Part shown: piece by piece, positions 1 to 8,051 of the stretch
Layout: the number at the start of each line of letters is the position of its first letter
How positions within the stretch are numbered: position 1 is the first letter of the stretch
Translations under genes and position numbers: made by a program
Source of the DNA: Chloroflexota bacterium
GTDB taxonomy: Bacteria; Chloroflexota; Anaerolineae; Aggregatilineales; Phototrophicaceae
Reading direction: 5' to 3'
Length of the DNA stretch: 39,509 nt
Assembly (NCBI GenBank): GCA_026706445.1
Contig: JAPOYT010000166.1
Coordinates: 1 to 39,509, forward strand
The notes under the pieces: generated by a model
Told to the model about the DNA's origin: nothing
The model's input: only the letters and a program-made list of their open reading frames with translations
Database searches by the model: none

Positions 1-2
1 CG

Positions 3-347
3 GTGGATAACGATCGGGCGGCCGCTCTCGATGGCGCGCGCAAACTGGTGACGCAATACCTGGGGCAGCAGCCGCATATCATGAAAGCGAGTGGCGTCAG
101 CCAAGACTTGCTTGATGAGATTAATCAGGTATTGACCTGGCCCGCGACCGAGGAGCAGATACTGGAGGCGATGAAGCTGGTGCCCGATGACGTCGTGCAA
201 ATGATCACCGCTTCCGGCACGCCGGCCGAGGTCAAGTCCAAGGTGCGCGAATATATCGCCGCCGGCGCCACCTGTCCGATTCTGTATCCCTTGGGCGACG
301 ACGTGCGCTTAATGATCGATACTTTTGCCGGCGGTTACTCGGATTAA
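3..347 (+). CDS. LLM-class (F420/FMN-dependent) oxidoreductase, C-terminal fragment
   Basis: The reading frame is open to the left edge, so only the last 114 residues are seen and the true start lies outside the window. The segment has the typical C-terminal layout of luciferase-like (LLM) flavin oxidoreductases: a helical stretch, then a '[19 protein letters not shown]' segment in which the SGTP/GTP turn and the following helix precede the last beta strand, ending 'DTFAGGY'. This resembles the methylene-tetrahydromethanopterin reductase-like branch, which uses coenzyme F420. No substrate can be deduced from a C-terminal piece. It is followed 53 bp later, on the same strand, by a metallophosphoesterase and then the molybdenum hydroxylase genes, and could be the upstream end of that transcription unit. 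Confidence 0.7.
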   Translation: MDNDRAAALDGARKLVTQYLGQQPHIMKASGVSQDLLDEINQVLTWPATEEQILEAMKLVPDDVVQMITASGTPAEVKSKVREYIAAGATCPILYPLGDDVRLMIDTFAGGYSD

Positions 348-400
348 CCCAAGCCCGCAAGCCTGCAATTGGAAGTTGGCGGTATGGGAAGGCGCCGGTC

Positions 401-1015
401 TTGGTGAAAATCCTCTGTGTTAGCGATACCGAGATGCCGCAACTGCATAACGCAGCCAATCTGCGCCGCCGATATTGCGATATCGACATGATCGTGAGTT
501 GTGGCGACATGCCGCCAAACTACCTTGATTTTATCTCAAGCATCGTCGGGGCGCCCTTGTTTTACGTTCGCGGCAATCATGATGAGATTTATGATCAGGA
601 GCCCCCAGGCGGCATCGATTTGCACGGGCAGATTGTTGAATACCATGGGCTTACCATGGCCGGCTTGGAAGGCTCAATCCGCTACAACAAGGGCGCGATT
701 CAGTACACGCAGGCGCAGATGCACGGCAAGGTCTTTGGATTTGCGCCTTCAGTATTATGGAACCGTTGGGCGCGCCGGCGCGGTATTGATCTCTTCGTCA
801 CGCATTCGCCAGCGCGCAATATACACGACGGGAAGGATCATGCGCATCGCGGCTTCGACAGCTATTTGAATTTCATGAAGTGGTTTCGCCCGCGTTATAT
901 GCTGCACGGGCATGTGCATACATGGGATCGCCGTAAGACGGTGCGAACGCAATTCGAGTCCACTTGCGTACTGAATATCAATCCCTTTACCGTTCTCGAA
1001 TTGGAACCAGCATAG
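401..1015 (+). CDS. Calcineurin-like metallophosphoesterase
   Basis: Small (204 aa) soluble protein with the metal-binding motifs of the calcineurin-like phosphoesterase fold in order: 'CVSDTEM' near residue 7 (D-x-H-like motif, with Glu where His is usual), 'SCGDMPP' near 35 (GD), 'VRGNHDE' near 57 (GNHD), 'FVTHSP' near 130 and 'LHGHVHTWD' near 170 (GHxH). These coordinate a dinuclear metal centre that hydrolyses phosphoesters; the substrate cannot be read from the sequence. A GGGAAGG Shine-Dalgarno at 386-392 fits the TTG at 401; GTG at 404 is the alternative. The gene lies between the LLM oxidoreductase and the molybdenum hydroxylase operon, 41 bp before the latter, so co-transcription is likely, but a functional link is only inference. 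Confidence 0.82.
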   Translation: MVKILCVSDTEMPQLHNAANLRRRYCDIDMIVSCGDMPPNYLDFISSIVGAPLFYVRGNHDEIYDQEPPGGIDLHGQIVEYHGLTMAGLEGSIRYNKGAIQYTQAQMHGKVFGFAPSVLWNRWARRRGIDLFVTHSPARNIHDGKDHAHRGFDSYLNFMKWFRPRYMLHGHVHTWDRRKTVRTQFESTCVLNINPFTVLELEPA

Positions 1016-1056
1016 CTGACCGGGACAATGGCGCAAACAGGGGAGGCGCGCTCTAA

Positions 1057-2490
1057 ATGTGGAAAGCCTATCATAGTGTCAGCACTATCGCGGAAGCCTT
1101 GGCGCTCCTGGATGAGCATCGGAGCGCGGCTCGCATCGTCGCCGGCGGCACCGATTTAATCATTGAGATGGAGCGCGGTCAGCGTCCGCAGCTGAATGTG
1201 CTCATCGACATCACTCGCGTGCCTGGCCTGGATCAGATTTCTCTGGACGGCGACCGGATTGTCCTGGGTCCGCTGGTGACGCATAACCACGTTGTGGCAA
1301 GCAAGCTGATTCGCGAGCGGGCGCTGCCCTTGGCGCAAGCTTCATGGGAAGTCGGCGCGCCGCAGATTCGCAATCGCGCCACTGTCGCCGGCAATCTCAT
1401 CACCGCTTCTCCCGCCAATGACACCATTACGCCCCTGATCGCCATGGAGGCCGAAGTCACGCTCGTCTCCCTCGCCGGCGAGCGCACAATCAAACTGGCC
1501 GATTTCTACAGCGGCTTTCGCCAAACTGTTCTCCGTCCAGAAGAATTGCTCCGCGCGATACGGATTCCGCCATTGAACGACGATCAGCGCGGCCTGTTCT
1601 TGAAGCTGGGGCTGCGGCGGGCTCAGGCGATATCGGTAGTCGATGCCGCGGTCATCGTCGGGCTTGACGCCTCGGGCTTTGTCAGCGACGCGCGTATCGC
1701 CTTGGGCAGCGTGGCGGCAACCATCGCGCGCAGTTCAGCGGCGGAACGCTTCTTGCTCGGCGCGCCTTTGTCGCCCGCTGTGATCGCTGAAGCGGGCCGC
1801 CTGGCGAGCAAGTCGGCAACTCCGATAGATGACCTGCGCGGCAGCGCCGAATATCGCAGCGAAATGGTGAAAACGCTGGTCGTTCGCGCGCTTCGACAAT
1901 TGGCGTCTGGCGCTTCGATTGACAATATTCCGTCAAAACCGCCGATGCTTTGGGGCGCCGACCAAGGGCTCGTCAAGCGCAAACTGCCGGCGGCAATTGC
2001 GCATCAGCCCGACACGCCGATCAAAAGCCGCGTGAACGGCGTAAATGTCTGCATCGATACGGGCCAGCATAAGTCCCTGCTCCATTGGCTGCGCGATGAG
2101 GTCAAGTTGCCCGGCACAAAAGAAGGCTGCGCCGAAGGCGAATGCGGCGCCTGCACCGTATTCCTCGATGATGTGGCGGTGATGTCTTGCATGGTGCATG
2201 CCCCGCGCGCCCATGGCGCCGAGATCCTCACCGTCGAAGGGCTGCAATGCGGCGAGGAATTGCATCCCATTCAGCAAGCTTTCATCGACCATGCCGCGGT
2301 GCAATGTGGCTACTGTACGCCAGGTTTCCTCATGGCCGGCGCCAAGCTGCTCGATGAAATCGAAAGTCCCGACACCGAGCAAATCAACTACAGCATCAGT
2401 GGCAATCTCTGCCGCTGCACCGGTTACTACAAAATCGTCGAGGCTTTCCGCCAAGCCGCTCGTATGAATGCGGGGCTTGAACAAGGCTAG
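1057..2490 (+). CDS. Molybdenum hydroxylase FAD subunit fused to 2Fe-2S subunit (xanthine dehydrogenase/CO dehydrogenase family)
   Basis: Carries the electron-transfer half of a xanthine-dehydrogenase-type enzyme on one chain. Residues 1-290 are the FAD-binding domain (CoxM/PCMH type): 'VAGGTDLI' near 29 and 'IRNRATVAGNL' near 107 bind FAD. Residues about 320-477 are the 2Fe-2S protein: a plant-type ferredoxin cluster (Cys set in 'CAEGECGACTVF', about 358-366, plus 'SC' about 376) followed by the helical cluster ('QCGYCTPG' near 418 and 'NLCRCTGYY' near 452). Electrons would pass from the Mo centre through both clusters to FAD. The order FAD then FeS is the reverse of the FeS-FAD order in fused XdhA and eukaryotic XDH. 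GGGGAGG at 1039-1045 supports the ATG. Only 3 bp separate it from the next gene, so translation is probably coupled. The substrate (xanthine or another N-heterocycle or aldehyde) is not certain. Confidence 0.9.
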   Translation: MWKAYHSVSTIAEALALLDEHRSAARIVAGGTDLIIEMERGQRPQLNVLIDITRVPGLDQISLDGDRIVLGPLVTHNHVVASKLIRERALPLAQASWEVGAPQIRNRATVAGNLITASPANDTITPLIAMEAEVTLVSLAGERTIKLADFYSGFRQTVLRPEELLRAIRIPPLNDDQRGLFLKLGLRRAQAISVVDAAVIVGLDASGFVSDARIALGSVAATIARSSAAERFLLGAPLSPAVIAEAGRLASKSATPIDDLRGSAEYRSEMVKTLVVRALRQLASGASIDNIPSKPPMLWGADQGLVKRKLPAAIAHQPDTPIKSRVNGVNVCIDTGQHKSLLHWLRDEVKLPGTKEGCAEGECGACTVFLDDVAVMSCMVHAPRAHGAEILTVEGLQCGEELHPIQQAFIDHAAVQCGYCTPGFLMAGAKLLDEIESPDTEQINYSISGNLCRCTGYYKIVEAFRQAARMNAGLEQG

Positions 2491-2493
2491 GAA

Positions 2494-4248
2494 ATGGACC
2501 GAACCGTACCGCAGACCGGCAGCGAAGAAATCGAACTCTATATGCGAACCTATTATTCGCTTCTGCGTTCGAGCGACAGCATCAAGATTGACACGCTGGT
2601 CGAGAGTCATCTGGCGATGCGCTCGTCATTGCATGAGCGCGCCGCCGAAGTCGCTCCCGATTCGTCGGCGCTGATGTACAGCGCGCTGCGATTGCCATCC
2701 TGCATCATTCAGACCGACGAAGTATTGATCGGGCAGATGGACCGCTCCTTCATCGCCGCTGGCTTCCGTAATATCGCGGACTGGCAACGCGTTTACGCCA
2801 CCGGCCGCCGCCGCCGCACCCATTTCGATGGCGACAGCGTTATGGCTGTCTATGTTGTCAGCCGCTCGGATATCGATGATCTGGCGCCGATATTGACCGC
2901 CTTTCAAATCGAGTGGAACAAGCTTCATCTTCTCCTGCAGAATCCCGATCTATCCGATCTGTTGCCGCGCTATGCCGATGTTGGCGACCTGCCGGGCCAA
3001 GAATTCGCGATTCTGGCGGCAGGCTTGCGCATGGCAGTCAGCGATCTAAAGCGGCTGCATCTGCTATGGCAGGGCGACTTTGTTCGCAATCTTCTCTACA
3101 TCCGAGAAAATCATAAAAGCATGACGCTGCGGCTTATCGCTGGGTCCTTGGCTGATTATCGGCGCGCGACCGCTTCCTGGTGGAATGAACTCTGCCAGGA
3201 ATTGGCTCAGGCTGACATAGATCCCGGCGAGCGCCCGGTATACTTCGTTTCCAGCAATACCCATTCTTTGATCAACCTGCTCGCCGGTTTCGCTCGCCGC
3301 TTTGAAGAAAGCTTGATAGATTACATCGAGACATTTGAAGAGAAATCTCTGCTCACCGAATACGAGGACATCAAAGAAAGTTATCACAAAAGCACCGATA
3401 ACTTTTTATACTTTGTTTTGCGGCAGTACCTGTCGGAGAAGGGCAGCCAAGCCCGCAGTGTTTTCGCCAAAGAAGAAAACCGCCTGGGCATCCATCGCAT
3501 CCCCAGTCGTCATGGCTTCGAAATGGAAACCCAAGTCATCGAGTTGGGCAAGCTGGAAGCGCGCTGGTTCGATCCGCGGCTGGGACGCGCCGATGACCTC
3601 GCGCCCATGCGACACAGTAACGCCATAATCATCAACATCGATTACCCGCTGGGCATGGCGTCTTATGAATTGCTGAGCCGCATTTCACAAGGCGCTGGTC
3701 GGCTGGACGGCGTATACGTCATGGGCAAAGCCGCCACCTTGAATGGCCGCATCGGCGATATGATGATCCCCAATGTGATTCACGATGAGCATTCGCAGAA
3801 TACTTATCTCTTCCGCAACTGTTTTACCGCGCGACACATCCGCAGCTATATGCAGCATGGCAACGTGCTGGACAATCAGAAAGCGGTGACCGTGCGCGGC
3901 ACCTTTCTGCAGAATCCCAATTACATGAGCGTATTCTACAAGGAAGGCTATACCGATATCGAAATGGAAGGCGGACCCTACTTGTCGGCGATCTACGAAG
4001 CCTTTCGCCCGCAGCGGCATCCGATGAACGAGATCGTCAATCTGCATTCGGTCAAGTTTGACATCGGCTTTTTGCATTACGCATCGGACAAGCCCCTGAA
4101 AACGGGCCAGAACTTGGGCGCCGGCGGCTTGAGCTACGGTGGCGTCGAACCAACCTATGCCGCCGCGATAGCCATTTTGCGCCGCATCTTTTATAACGAA
4201 ACAGAAAAACTGATCGAGACTACCTTCGAGGCTTTGCCCGCGTTTTGA
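2494..4248 (+). CDS. Uncharacterised protein with nucleoside-phosphorylase-like C-terminal region, in molybdenum hydroxylase operon
   Basis: A 584-aa soluble protein with no signal peptide or membrane segment that I cannot place in a named family. The first ~370 residues are mostly predicted helical, with many Leu/Arg/Glu and no catalytic motif I recognise. From about 375 on it resembles the PNP/UDP phosphorylase fold: 'NIDYPLGMASYELLSRI' (about 376-392) could be a substrate-binding loop, 'MGKAATLNGRIGDMMIPN' (about 410-427) matches the 'G-x-A-x-x-L-x-x-x-x-G-D-x-x-x-P' turn after the phosphate strand, and 'TDIEMEGGPYLSAI' (about 488-501) matches the 'xxEMEgxa' ribose-binding motif. This is motif resemblance by eye. 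Its position between the FAD/FeS and Mo-subunit genes of the same operon points to a role with the hydroxylase, possibly releasing or binding a purine-type substrate (inference). Confidence 0.6.
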   Translation: MDRTVPQTGSEEIELYMRTYYSLLRSSDSIKIDTLVESHLAMRSSLHERAAEVAPDSSALMYSALRLPSCIIQTDEVLIGQMDRSFIAAGFRNIADWQRVYATGRRRRTHFDGDSVMAVYVVSRSDIDDLAPILTAFQIEWNKLHLLLQNPDLSDLLPRYADVGDLPGQEFAILAAGLRMAVSDLKRLHLLWQGDFVRNLLYIRENHKSMTLRLIAGSLADYRRATASWWNELCQELAQADIDPGERPVYFVSSNTHSLINLLAGFARRFEESLIDYIETFEEKSLLTEYEDIKESYHKSTDNFLYFVLRQYLSEKGSQARSVFAKEENRLGIHRIPSRHGFEMETQVIELGKLEARWFDPRLGRADDLAPMRHSNAIIINIDYPLGMASYELLSRISQGAGRLDGVYVMGKAATLNGRIGDMMIPNVIHDEHSQNTYLFRNCFTARHIRSYMQHGNVLDNQKAVTVRGTFLQNPNYMSVFYKEGYTDIEMEGGPYLSAIYEAFRPQRHPMNEIVNLHSVKFDIGFLHYASDKPLKTGQNLGAGGLSYGGVEPTYAAAIAILRRIFYNETEKLIETTFEALPAF

Positions 4249-4290
4249 GATTGCGCCGCGCGCCAATGAGATCTGACGAGGATTTCCGCT

Positions 4291-6516
4291 TTGAGCTTTG
4301 AGCATACCAGCGTCATCAGCCAATCCGTCAAACGGATTGACGCCCGCGGTAAAGTAACGGGCGAGACCCGCTATCCCGGCGACATCGATATCGACGGGCA
4401 GCTTTGGATGCGCGTCAAATTCAGCGAGCGCGCTCACGCCCGCGTGCTTGATGTCGTCGCCAGCGGCGCCGAGGCGCTGCCTGGCGTCATTCGCGTCTTC
4501 ACCAGTCGTGATGTGCCCGTCAACGAATATGGCTTGGTGATCAAAGACCAGCCAGTGCTCTGTGGTCCCGGCGGCGCCAAGGCCGGCGCCGATGTCGTGC
4601 GCTGCTACATGGATATGGTGGCAACCGTGGTTGCCGAGACTGACGAGATCGCGCGGCGCGCGCTCGATCTGATCGATGTGCAGTACGAGGACTTGCCCGC
4701 CGTTTTCGATGCCGAAGAGGCGATGGCGAAATCGGCGCCGCAGCTTCACACTGAGGCGCCCGACAATTTGGTCGCGCGCTATCGTATCCGAAAGGGCGAT
4801 ATGGACGCCGGCTGGGCCACCGCCGATGTGGTCGTCGAAGGCGAATACGAGACCACCTGGCAAGAACACGCGTATTTGCAGCCGGAAGCGGGCTTGGCTT
4901 ATATCGACGAAGAAGATCGTGTGGCGGTTGTCGTCGCCGGACAATGGACGCACGAAGATCAAGAACAGATTTATCACGCCTTGGCTCTTCCGCCCGAGCG
5001 GGTGCGCGTCATCTATCCGGCGATCGGCGGCGCCTTTGGCGGGCGCGAGGATATGTCGGTACAGATCATCTTGGCGCTGGCCGCCTGGAAGCTGCGTATG
5101 CCCGTCAAAATCCAGTGGAGCCGCGAGGAATCAATCCTATACCATCACAAGCGGCATCCTATCAAGGTGCGGGCGAAATGGGGCGCCACCAGTGACGGCA
5201 TGCTGACCGCGGTCGAATCCGAAGTCATCGGCGACGCCGGCGCTTACAACTACACTTCCAACAAGGTACTGGGCAATGCGCAGCTTACCGTCACCGGACC
5301 CTATGTGATTCCCAACATCCATGTCGATACCTATGCCGTCTACACCAACAACATCCCGTCCGGAGCCTTTCGCGGCTTTGGCGCGCCCCAAGCGCTGTTC
5401 GCGGCTGAGGGCCAGATGAATCGGCTGGCGGCCGCTTTGAGCATGGATCCCCTGGCGCTCCGTTTGAAGAACAGCATCCGCGAGGGCAGCGTCGGGTCCG
5501 TGGACACAGCCTTTCCCGCTGGCGTCACCATGCCCCAAGTCTTCGAGTCCTGTGGCGCCGAATCTTGGTGGGAGCGGTCTGAAACCGGCTGGCGACTGAT
5601 AGCTCCTGAGCAGCCGAGCGATCCAAGCAAGCGCCGTGGGCGCGGCATCGCTGGCGGCTTCAAAAACGTGGGCTTCAGCTTCGGCTTCCCTGAGCATTGC
5701 TGGGCCGGCATTGAATTGCGCGGCAAAGCGGACATTGAAAAGGCGATCCTTTTCCACGCCGGCGCCGATGTCGGTCAAGGGGCGCATACCGCCCTCAGTC
5801 AGATGGCGGCGGATGCGGTCGGCCTTCCCTTCGAAATGGTGGAAATTGTCGCCTCCGATACCGCCTCGTCCGGCTCATCCGGCAGCGCATCCGCCTCGCG
5901 TCTTACCTTTATGTCGGGCAAAGCCATACAAGGCGCGGCCGAGATCGCCCTGCGCAAATGGCAAGATGAGGAGCGCCCAGCCCTGGGCGAATTCATGTAT
6001 CACCCGCCGCCAACGACGCCCTTTGACCCGGAGACCGGCCGCGCCGAGCCCAATTTCGCCTACGGATACGTCGCGCAAGCGGTTGAGGTGGAGGTCGATA
6101 TTGAAACCGGGCAGGTGCGTTTGCTCGAAGTTGTCTGCGCCAACGATGTCGGTAAAGTCATCAATCCGCAGCAGTTGCAGGGCCAGATTGAAGGCGCGAT
6201 TGTGCAAGCGCAAGGCTACGCGCTGATGGAATATCTGATTTCGGACGAAGGCAAGATACGCAATCCATTCCTGTCAACCTATCTGATTCCGACCTCGCTT
6301 GATGTGCCGCCGCGGATCAAGTCCGTCATTCTGGAATATCCAGATCCGATCGGTCCCTGGGGCTTGCGCGGCATGGCGGAGATGCCCTTCCTGCCTCTGG
6401 CGCCGGCCATCGCCGCGGCGATTTACGATGCCACCGGTGTCTGGATTGACTCCCAACCCTTCACCGCGCAGAAAGTGGTCGAGGCGCTGCGAAATCAAGG
6501 TATCGGCCTCATCTAA
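4291..6516 (+). CDS. Xanthine dehydrogenase-type molybdenum-binding subunit
   Basis: 741-aa catalytic subunit that holds the molybdopterin cofactor and hydroxylates the substrate. It begins with the aldehyde oxidase/xanthine dehydrogenase a/b hammerhead domain (residues about 15-130). The Mo-binding domains follow: 'GGAFGGREDMS' (about 247-257), 'SGAFRGFGAPQ' (about 354-364), 'DVGQGAHTALSQMAADAVGLP' split across about 491-511, and 'GLRGMAEMPFLPLAP' (about 691-705), in which Glu697 is the expected base. 'AFRGFG' groups it with XDH-like enzymes rather than form I CO dehydrogenases, which carry a Cys-containing active-site loop. The start is TTG at 4291 with CGAGG about 10 nt upstream; the gap to the preceding gene is 42 bp. 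The true substrate is unknown; xanthine or hypoxanthine would fit the PNP gene about 4 kb away. Confidence 0.9.
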   Translation: MSFEHTSVISQSVKRIDARGKVTGETRYPGDIDIDGQLWMRVKFSERAHARVLDVVASGAEALPGVIRVFTSRDVPVNEYGLVIKDQPVLCGPGGAKAGADVVRCYMDMVATVVAETDEIARRALDLIDVQYEDLPAVFDAEEAMAKSAPQLHTEAPDNLVARYRIRKGDMDAGWATADVVVEGEYETTWQEHAYLQPEAGLAYIDEEDRVAVVVAGQWTHEDQEQIYHALALPPERVRVIYPAIGGAFGGREDMSVQIILALAAWKLRMPVKIQWSREESILYHHKRHPIKVRAKWGATSDGMLTAVESEVIGDAGAYNYTSNKVLGNAQLTVTGPYVIPNIHVDTYAVYTNNIPSGAFRGFGAPQALFAAEGQMNRLAAALSMDPLALRLKNSIREGSVGSVDTAFPAGVTMPQVFESCGAESWWERSETGWRLIAPEQPSDPSKRRGRGIAGGFKNVGFSFGFPEHCWAGIELRGKADIEKAILFHAGADVGQGAHTALSQMAADAVGLPFEMVEIVASDTASSGSSGSASASRLTFMSGKAIQGAAEIALRKWQDEERPALGEFMYHPPPTTPFDPETGRAEPNFAYGYVAQAVEVEVDIETGQVRLLEVVCANDVGKVINPQQLQGQIEGAIVQAQGYALMEYLISDEGKIRNPFLSTYLIPTSLDVPPRIKSVILEYPDPIGPWGLRGMAEMPFLPLAPAIAAAIYDATGVWIDSQPFTAQKVVEALRNQGIGLI

Positions 6517-6602
6517 GCGAGCATTTCGACCGCGGAGCCTTGCGAAGCCCTGTATCTTCTGATGGCTTCAATTAGCGCCTGGATCGCGGCTGTCAGCTTT
6601 CG

Positions 6603-6611
6603 TGTTATTAT
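6603..6611 (+). promoter_or_regulatory. Possible extended -10 promoter for the YqeC/MobA-like gene
   Basis: TGTTATTAT is an extended -10 element (TGn plus TATTAT) about 79 nt before the preferred ATG at 6690. No good -35 lies 16-18 bp upstream. Together with the 173-bp gap after the Mo-subunit gene this suggests a separate start of transcription for the maturation gene. Confidence 0.3.
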
Positions 6612-6689
6612 AGAGCGAGCGGCGGTTTGACGGATTACCGCCTAATCGTCGCGTTTTTTGCGCTGAAGGCTGTGACCGAGAAAGCAATC

Positions 6690-8051
6690 ATGCAATTCAG
6701 GCGAGCTTTTGATCTGGCGCGTGGCGATGTGGTCGCCTTTATCGGCGCTGGCGGCAAAACATCGCTCATGGTGAGCTTGGGCTATGAACTGGCGGAGGCC
6801 GGCTGGCGCGTGCTGGCGACAACGACTACTAAGTTGTCAACCGACCAGCTGGACCTATTCCCCTGCACGATGGCGGCTCACGCTGCGCCACAATCAATCT
6901 CGCAAGCGCTGACCGAGCGTCAGTTCGTCTTACTGCACGAGCAGATCAGGAGCGGGCATGTTTACGGTCCGCCGCTCGGTTGGGCAAAGCAACTGTTGGA
7001 TAGCGTTGACTCCGACATCCTGCTGGTCGAAGCTGATGACGCCGCCGGCAAGCCCTTCAAAGCGCCTTTCGCCGATGAACCCCAAGTGCCGCTAGAGACA
7101 TCGCTTGTGATTTCAGTCGCTTCATTGCGCGCCTTGGGTTTGCCGCTGGATAACGAGCATATCTACAATCCGGCGGCGATGATCGAACGATATGGCTTCG
7201 TCGAGAACAGTCCGGTTAAATCTCCTTGGCTGGCGCAAGTGCTGCGCGATGAAGAGTTGGGTCTGCGCGGCGTGCCCGCTGATGCGCGCGTCATCATCTT
7301 TCTGAACCAGACCCCGCAACGCGGATTCATGCGCGGGCGAGCGCGCATGATCGCTCGCCTCGGTTTGCAGAGCGCCCGGATTGACGCCGTGGCCCTGGGC
7401 TCGGTGCGCGGCGCGGAACCGGTATTTGAGCTGCAGCGGCGCGTCGGCGCTCTGGTGCTCGCCACGGGCGAATCGCCCTGCAAAGACTCAGACAGGATGC
7501 TGCGGCTCAGTCAACGCGGCCGAGCCGCCGTCGCAATTGTTACAGAAAAAGTGCAGCGATCGCGTATCGATCATATCCGCCTGGTTACCGGCCGACGGGC
7601 GCCTGAAGTGCGCGCGGCCACCAGGCGCCTCGGCGTCAAAACGATTCACGACCGGGCGCATCAGTCGGGTGGGGCGGTGACTGCCTTGAAGGCCGGGCTG
7701 CGGGCGCTGCCGGAACGAATGTCGGCCGCGCTCATCGTGCCGGGCGATCAGACGCGCCTGCAACCGAAAGTAATTTACCATATTCTGGCCGCCTACGCGC
7801 GTGGCGAAGGCGAGTTCATCATTCCGCGCTACCAGGGGCGCTGCGGGCATCCCATCTTGATCGGAAGCCGCTTTTGGTCAGACCTGTTAAAGATGCCGCG
7901 TGGAAGCGACTTCCGCGCCATAGCCCAACGTTTTCGCGACGAAGTCACTTTCCTCAATGTTGATAACGACAGCATCTTTCACGACATTCGCCATTTTTCG
8001 CCGCGTCAATTTTCCCATACCCGCGCGCGGCTGGGGAATCGCGATGACTAG
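6690..8051 (+). CDS. Molybdenum hydroxylase maturation protein: YqeC-like P-loop domain fused to MobA/MocA-like nucleotidyltransferase domain
   Basis: Two domains used in finishing molybdenum hydroxylases. Residues about 1-250 resemble the YqeC family of hydroxylase accessory proteins: 'FIGAGGKTSLM' near the start is a P-loop, followed by 'ATTTTKLS' and 'LLVEADDAAGKPFKAP'. Residues about 255-453 resemble MobA/MocA-like nucleotidyltransferases: 'VLATGESPCKDSDRML' replaces the usual LAAGxSxRMG loop, 'ALIVPGDQTRLQP' matches the 'xxxDqPxl' metal site, and 'PRYQGRCGHPILIGSRFW' is the typical 'yxGxxGhPvl' segment. MocA-type enzymes convert molybdopterin to its cytidine dinucleotide form. ATG 6690 is preferred because the P-loop domain begins there; the frame is open to a TTG at 6627. 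Its stop codon overlaps that of the convergent potassium channel gene. Confidence 0.75.
   Translation: MQFRRAFDLARGDVVAFIGAGGKTSLMVSLGYELAEAGWRVLATTTTKLSTDQLDLFPCTMAAHAAPQSISQALTERQFVLLHEQIRSGHVYGPPLGWAKQLLDSVDSDILLVEADDAAGKPFKAPFADEPQVPLETSLVISVASLRALGLPLDNEHIYNPAAMIERYGFVENSPVKSPWLAQVLRDEELGLRGVPADARVIIFLNQTPQRGFMRGRARMIARLGLQSARIDAVALGSVRGAEPVFELQRRVGALVLATGESPCKDSDRMLRLSQRGRAAVAIVTEKVQRSRIDHIRLVTGRRAPEVRAATRRLGVKTIHDRAHQSGGAVTALKAGLRALPERMSAALIVPGDQTRLQPKVIYHILAAYARGEGEFIIPRYQGRCGHPILIGSRFWSDLLKMPRGSDFRAIAQRFRDEVTFLNVDNDSIFHDIRHFSPRQFSHTRARLGNRDD

Noticed and set aside
3685..4977. 430-aa minus-strand reading frame
   Set aside because: It lies opposite the conserved 584-aa gene and the Mo-subunit gene; the plus strand carries known motifs throughout.
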